DNA of 64,000 nucleotides, from the NCBI GenBank assembly GCA_000697055.1, contig JNDT01001160.1, positions 1-64,000 of the forward strand, given 5' to 3'. Positions within the stretch are counted from its first letter, which is position 1; each line of letters opens with the position of its first letter. The notes beneath the pieces were generated by a model. It did not search any database. It was not told the DNA's origin and was given only the letters and a program-made list of their open reading frames with translations. Below, one piece after another: positions 57,662 to 64,000 of the stretch. A program made the position numbers and the translations under genes. This DNA is from Saksenaea vasiformis B4078. Lineage: Eukaryota; Mucoromycota; Mucoromycetes; Mucorales; Saksenaeaceae.

Positions 57662-60600
57662 ATGGAATTTCACGACAATCAAAGTTCATCCGTCAATGTA
57701 ACAGGAACATCACACTTGCATAGTTCTAATGCCGTTTCCCTACTAGATCAGCGATGATCTAATATCTAAGATCATTAACCGTTGTACTCGTGGCATCCAC
57801 TTTGACACAAGCTCAGCGGAAAAACCTGCGCTAGAATTTGAACATGTCAAGAATGATATCTACAAGCTAGTTCATGAATATCCCCTTGAAAAACCGTTCG
57901 TAGAGCATATGAATACACTCGCTATTGATCTAGATGATTGCAAAGAGAAAATACTCTTCGACGACAGTTTCCACTACGTGTTTCCAGAGACTGTTGGCTT
58001 TGACGTCGCCGCAGAGACTTGTTGTAGATCTCGCAAAGGAAGTCAGCCGGCTACTGAAAGTGCAAAAACAATATACCAAATTTCTTACGTTTGCGTTGCG
58101 GAGGTAAATGAGTCGACTTGATTTAGCAAATAACGAATGCATGATCAATCGTAGGTCCGTCTCTCTACAAATATTATCAAGGCTAATGTCATGTTCGAAC
58201 AAGCAATTGAAAAAGCATTGAAAGCCGAAACAGACGGGGAAAAGTATCATGCACTCCAACGCGTGTTCTCAAAATACGGCTACTATTACGCTTCTAGAAT
58301 CTTGCTTGGTATGCTAACCGCTTAAAAAAGTAATACGAGTTAGTGACGTCTCTGTCCAGGAGGTAGACTCGTGTGCGAGCGGGTAATCCACCCTGAAAGC
58401 TCTCAAGATACCGCAGTAGATTCCCATGTTAGAGACGCTTGTTCTGCTAGTACAGCTTTATCCAGTATTCAAAAGGCGGTCGAGGACGACAAGTCTTGGG
58501 AAATCATAGGTTATATTAAGCCACGGTCCGTGCTGTTGTTGTTGTTGCTAAGTTTAACGATAGGCGGCAATCACGGCATACTTTTTCTGAAGGGGCCCGA
58601 ACAATGGAAAAGAACTGTACGCTATCAACCGAGATTGATCCAAGCAAAAGATATGAAACCCCTGTATGATTTCCTGGATGATGCAACGCGTAATCAGCTG
58701 AAAGAAGTCTACAACAACGTGTTTTTGGACAACAACTATGTCTATTACAACTGCTCCATGGAACTTGTTCCAAGCAACTTAGAGGCTAGCCATAGTGATT
58801 CGTATATGTGTCGGTTCCCATATTTGAAAATGCAACCTATCATCAGTGAAGCGGACAAGCAAGAAGGTATGTAAAGTAGTAATTTACCTTTTCTCATTTG
58901 CATGAACCGTCCATTTGGCTTATTGTAGGAAAAATACTCTGTTGCATAAACTCTAAGAAGATCGCAAAGGATTTATATGAAGATCGTGTACAGCCAGGGA
59001 CGGTCACTTTCGTTGCAAAATCCGGAAAGTTTGTCCGTCCTGTAAAATATGGAGATGAGCTATACGTGCAATTTTTGCAGCCTGACTTGGAGTATCATCC
59101 TGGAAGACAAACCGACAGGTTTATTTCGTTGTCCTCTTCCACCCTTTCTACTGTTAGCAAGAAGGAAATGAGCACCATTGCGCTTCAGGAAAAGTACCTG
59201 ACAGTTAGTGTCGCCGAGGCATCAGAATCCCTACGCCGGGAATGGTAAGCGTGAAGGGAACAGCTAGGCAGCTTCAGGTTCACTGCGGGAAAATTACTGT
59301 TAGGAGGATCATTCGACCTTCCCTCGTTGGCAGCTGTCCAGATACTTCACATAGTGATACTGACACAAAGATGCAGTTAGACGGCGAGCAATCTGTACAC
59401 AGCACTGGTGACGATTATGTTCGTCAGGGCGACGATATCGTTCTGCAAAGCACAATAGTTGACGAAACGGGGAGAGCAGAGACTGTGTGCTTGTGCCTAG
59501 CTTCATTACATGGACTACAGAACACAACGGTCGTCCTACAGCAAGTTGTAAACCCGTTTTTGCTGTCCGCGCGTGTTTCATTCCTTGCTGCTAGGGTGGC
59601 TAATATAAATGTCAGAAGTAACATTCATTGGCGTATCAAACAACGGCAAACCAAAATCCCGAAAATTCCCCCAGGAAATTTAGCCAGTTTGCTGGTTAAC
59701 CATTGGAATAGAGGTATTCATCTTGATGGACGTTTAACCAGCACTGTACCATTGGTTGCAAATTATACTGGCGGAAATCAATCCGGCTCTGTCCTTACCG
59801 ACGAAGCAGCATTCCTTGCCAAGTGTTTGCGAACTCAGACAGGAATATACGTAGAGAAAATTCTCGACATCGATGTGGAAGCAGTGCAGTCATGTTATCG
59901 CGCTATGATCGGTTCTGCTTTCCAAACACACCTTAATCTTCATCTTTTTGCGTGTAGACAGCAAACAAGGCATAATGACAACGGCAAAGCACAAAGTTTG
60001 GTGATGTATGCACCATGTCAAGAGGTTAGTAAAGTATATAGCACGTAACTATAGCATCATCCTATGTCAGGTTTGTCTTGACGGCTCTATTGTGGCAAGT
60101 GGGTTTTTACTCGACGATATTGAGCGCGCGTTGGGCTACATGACTATACAACGAAGAGCCGAAGAACTTGATAAAGTCTTTCAATCCTATGGGTATTTCT
60201 ACCCTGCTAAGATAGTGCTTGGTAATCGTCGATAATTTGCATGAAGATGTATGTTTTCTAATTTTTTTGTATAGGTGGAAGAATTATAGTCGAATGGAAC
60301 GAGGAATTTGAAAGAAACAATTTTCCAACTGGCAGTTTTCCGATGGGCAACTCAACCTCTGCGGACCAGGAAATGAGAATAAAGATGGGAGTTGCAGACG
60401 CTATTCGTGAGGGTCAGCGATACAAAGTTGTCGGTAAGCTCTCCCATTTTGTTTGCAGTGAGTCGTAAAGTAACATTTACATCAAAAGGTGGTGATCCAT
60501 CTCTGTTATTTAGTCCATATGACCGGACTTCATTGTCACCCTTGCAGCCTGACGTTGAACGATGGATAGGATCTATTCGAGCAAACCCACTTATTATTTG

Positions 60601-63600
60601 TCTTAAGGAACTTGTCCCAACACACTGGTTGCTGCCAACCCACCTGAAACGCACAGTGGAAAATATCTTCAAGGCTACGATGAGAGAACGTTTTGGACAA
60701 CATGAATTTTTCGACAAGGATGGCCATATTAGTCATCATGACAACAACGGATTGGAAAATTACAAAACCTTTCCCTTCTCAGATGATTGCACTGCACAAT
60801 TCAGATTATGGATCCTGTATGCAAAAGGATTTGGTGCTAGCCAGAGTCATATAGAGGCTTGCGAGAAATTTACAAATGCCGTTAATCATAACGAAGTTAG
60901 CGCTCAATATGACCTTGGAGTTATGTTCTTGCATGGAAAAGGCGTCAGTCAAGATTACACGGAAGCACATAAATGGTTGGCCAAAGCAGCAGAGCGGGGA
61001 AACGCCAACGCGCAGTACCTCCTTGGATGCATGTATAGAGACGGAAAAGGTGTAGAGAAGGACGACACAAAGGCATTTGAATGGTTTAAAAAAGCTGCTG
61101 ATGCTAATAACCATGATGCGCAATATAGCCTTGGCATAATGTACATGGATGGTGAGGGACCGGCACAAGACCACATTGAAGCGTTTGGGTGCTTTAAAAA
61201 GGCAGCTCACCAAGGCAACGCCATTGCACAAAACTATCTTGGTGTTATGTACGGGGAGGGAAACATAGTAGAGAAGGATTACACCAAAGCGTTCCAGTGG
61301 TTCAAGAAGGCAGCGGAGAAAAACAATGCCAGAGCGCAATATAACCTTGGGATTATGTACAGCCGCGGACAAGGCACGGAGCTGCAATTGGCAGTAGCAT
61401 CAGAGTGGTTTAAAAGAGCTGCTGAGCAAGGCGACATCGACGCACAATACAACCTGGGAATTATGTATATGCTCGGTGAAGGGGTAGAACGGGACTACGA
61501 TGAAGCGTACGAACGATTTAAAAACGCCGCTGATAAGCAACATGCTGAAGCACAATACAATCTGGGGTGCATGTACGCTGTAGGCACAGCAGCAGAACTC
61601 AGCTACATCAAGGCATTTGGCTGGTTTACCAAAGCAGCGGAGCAGCATCATACAGGGGCACAATATAACATCGGTATCATGTACTTGGACGGTATTGGTG
61701 TATCCCAGAACTATCATCTAGCTTTTCAGTTCTTTAAGCAAGCAGCCGAGAGTGGCGATGCCGAATCGCAATTCCGTATAGCTTCCATGTACGCAGATGG
61801 CAAGGGTGTGAACAAAAGTTCCACTGAAGCATTCATATGGTATCAGAAGGCGGCTGATCAGGGCGTAGTTAAAGCGCAGATAGCGGTTGGAGATATGCAC
61901 AGTGAGGGAGATAACGTGAGGCAAGCATTGACATGGTATCAGTTTGCTGCCGAGAAAGGTGATGCAACTGCACAGATAAAGCTTGGAGACAAATACAGTG
62001 ATGGCCAATGGATGCATCGCGATCTTGACAAAGCGCTGATGTGGTACAGAAAAGCTGCAGCCCAGGGTAATCGCAGAGCGCAAACTAGGATTGCTGCTAT
62101 AAATGCCGTTCGAGAAAGCACGGACCTCAACTGTATCGATGACCTCGTGGATGAGGAAAATTCAACAACGAGGCTTGATCCTCCCTGTAACGTCAAACAG
62201 TTGCGTTTGTTTGCGGATATGGGCTCTGCTGACGCTCAAGTCCGAACCGGGGACCTTTGCAAGGACCAGGATTATAAGGAGTGTCTTCAATGGTACAAAG
62301 AGGCTGCTGATCAGGGAAATGAAGAAGGACATATGAAGCTTGCTGAAATGTACTATGACGGAAAGGACGTGGAGCAGGATTATGTCATTGCTTTTGAACA
62401 CCTCTGCATGGCTGCAGGTCTCGGTGTCGTTGAGGCAAGGACCATGATTGGAAATATGTACAGGGATGGAAAAGGAGTCAACCAGGATCACTCGAGAGCA
62501 TCGGAATGGTACGAAAGAGCTATTAAACACGGTGATTCCAACGCAAGAGCAAAGCTTGAAAATATGTGCAACAATGTGGAAGACGAAGGAGAGGACAGCA
62601 CAGTCAAGTCTAAAACATACAGGACAATTAGTGTTCAAGAGAGTATCCAAGAATTGTCTAACGTTGACAAATATGGAAATGGGCACTATCTCAGAGCGTA
62701 TGAACTTCACTGTCTTTCCGCAGCCTTGGGAGCTGCTGATTCGCAAGTTGCGCTTGGGAAAATGTACAGTGAAGGAAAGTATGTGGAGCAAAAGTACGAC
62801 AAGGCGTTTGAATGGTACAAGAAAGCCGCTGATAACGGCGCTACCGAAGCTCAGCTCAGGCTTGGGGATCTATACGCGGAAGGAAAGGGTGTGAATCAGA
62901 GTTATGAGAATGCATGTCTATGGTATCAAAAAGCCACTAAAAAAGGATATGCACCGGCGCAAAGGAGGCTCGCAGCAATGTATTATGATGGCAAAGGCGT
63001 GAAGCAAGATTACGACAAGGCATTAGAACTGTATAAGAGCTCCCTCAGTCAGAGTGACATTGATGCATATACAAACCGGGAAGCCGATGCCAATGTTGCA
63101 GACGACGATAGTGACGGAGGTGAAGCGAAGGAACTCCCTTGTAAGACATTCACAGAACTTCGTTTACGGGCTGCCATGGGTTGCGCCAAATCACAGCTTA
63201 AGCTTGGCGATATATACAGGGCTGGAAAACGTGTAAATCGAGATTATGAGAAAGCTTGCCAATATTACAAACAGGCGGCTGACCAGGGTAACGAAGAAGG
63301 GCACATGAAGCTTGCTGAAATGTACTACGACGGAAAAGGCGTGGAACAGGACTATATCATAGCGTTTGAGAAATTCTGCATGGCTTCCGGTCTAGGTATT
63401 GTCGATGCAAGCACCAGAATTGGAGACATGTACAGAGATGGGAAAGGAGTCAAGCAAGATTACTCCAGAGCTTCAGAATGGTACGAGAAAGCCATGAAGT
63501 ATGGTGATTCAAGGGCGCAAAGAAAACTTGAAAATATGCGTAGCGGTGTGAAAGACATGGAAGAGGACGAGATAATTACATTCAAGAACTATAAAAAAAT

Positions 63601-64000
63601 CGATACGGCGGTTAACCTTCTGGAGGCGCTTAGCGAAGTCGAGCATCCAAAAGGTAGAAAGCCAGACCATATGAGGGCATTCGAAAGCTTCTGTGTGTCT
63701 GCTTCCATAGGAGTTCCTGGTGCAGAGGTCAAACTAGCACAAATGTACAGTGAGGGAAAAGGTGTGCCACAAAGATACGACAGGGCGCTTGAATGGTATA
63801 GGAAAGCTGCTGATAAGGATGCTATCGAAGCGCAGCTCAGACTGGGGGATCTTTACACTGAAGGAAAGGTGTTAGACCAGAATCTTGATGCAGCGTCCAA
63901 GTGGTACCGAAAAGCTGCCGGCAACGGTAACATTGAAGCCCAAAGGAATCTAGCAGCAATATATTGTAGTAACGAAGGAGTGACCTATGATAACAACCAA
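57662..64000 (+). CDS. Large protein with two MACPF-like modules and about 25 Sel1-like repeats (3' end beyond window)
   Basis: Nine exons join with consistent phase: 57662-57697, 57747-58103, 58155-58308, 58360-58866, 58929-59244, 59304-60024, 60071-60221, 60275-60433, and 60489 to beyond 64000. That is at least about 1,970 residues. Module 1 has FSKYGYYYASRILLGGRL at about residue 170, and module 2 has FQSYGYFYPAKIVLGGRI at about residue 735. Both fit the spacing of the MACPF signature (Y-G-T-H-aromatic-x6-G-G) with Thr-His replaced by aromatics. Each is followed by a second GG block (TIGGNHGILF, VVGGDPSLLF) and a W-x3-(V/I)-R helix region. From about residue 915 Sel1-like repeats of about 36 residues run to the edge (typical unit AQYNLGIMYMLGEGVERDYD). 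No signal peptide is seen. Sel1 repeats are usually protein-interaction scaffolds. Membrane attack by this protein is not shown. The exact class of the N-terminal modules is inferred from motif spacing only. Confidence 0.85.

Noticed and set aside
58009..58100. Alternative frame in exon 2 of the MACPF-like/Sel1 gene (helical LAKEVSRLLKVQKQ text)
   Set aside because: It would need an extra intron of about 37 nt and then cannot join exon 3 in phase. The continuous frame ending YVCVAE joins exon 3 cleanly.
59102..59156. A possible 39-nt intron inside exon 5 of the MACPF-like/Sel1 gene
   Set aside because: The length is divisible by three and the frame stays open through it, so it is not needed. 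It is also shorter than every other intron of the gene.
60806..62791. Chain of long minus-strand frames (105-209 codons) opposite the Sel1 array
   Set aside because: They mirror the repeat period of the plus-strand Sel1 units and read as hydrophobic Cys/Val/Ser-rich text in every unit. This is a codon-composition shadow of the real frame.

Overview
The window is nuclear DNA of a filamentous fungus. Most genes are broken by short GT-AG introns of roughly 45-110 nt, and the recognisable proteins are all eukaryotic: ATR kinase, INO80 subunit Ies6, proteasome ATPase Rpt2, kinesin-6, SZT2, eIF3e, cyclic-nucleotide phosphodiesterase, RGS protein, ribosomal protein S24 and LETM1. An SZT2 homologue, a large Sel1-repeat protein and compact introns together suggest an early-diverging lineage, probably Mucoromycota and perhaps Mucorales. 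That placement is an inference, not a demonstration.

Layout. 1-132 is the 3' end of a plus-strand gene. 369-8112 (-) is an ATR/Rad3-type checkpoint kinase with a MluI cell-cycle box just upstream. 9981-11196 (-) is a single-pass LEA2-like membrane protein. 11640-12430 (-) holds exon-like pieces, probably a decayed LARGE/GT49-type glycosyltransferase, next to a dispersed repeat (12485-12994) and a 38-bp tandem array. 13889-14553 (+) is an ankyrin protein. IES6 (14638-15211, -) and RPT2 (15370-17063, +) are divergent over 158 bp. RPT2 converges on a TatD nuclease (17093-18377, -) with 29 bp between stop codons. A small basic protein and a kinesin-6 (19586-23885, -) follow, then the 11.2-kb SZT2 gene (24162-35381, -), a short spliced hypothetical, eIF3e (36873-38529, -), and a phosphodiesterase and RGS protein in tandem (38851-41517, +).

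From 41.5 kb onward gene density falls. RPS24 (44623-45177, +), LETM1 (48570-50780, +) and a multi-span UPF0658-like Golgi membrane protein (53370-54736, +) are separated by 2-3 kb intergenic regions. These regions hold a 541-bp terminal-inverted-repeat element (47753-48293), a tRNA-like segment, and a second, complete copy (56235-56785) plus a fragment (about 54900) of the dispersed repeat.

The most unusual object is the last gene, 57662 to beyond the right edge (+). Nine exons join with consistent phase into a protein of at least about 1,970 residues. It carries two homologous N-terminal modules, each with a MACPF-like motif (Y-G-x-aromatic-aromatic-x6-G-G) and introns at matching positions, followed by about 25 Sel1-like repeats. 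Functionally the other genes are housekeeping: DNA-damage signalling, chromatin, proteolysis, mitosis, translation, nutrient and cAMP/G-protein signalling. Apart from the phosphodiesterase/RGS pair I see no co-functional cluster.
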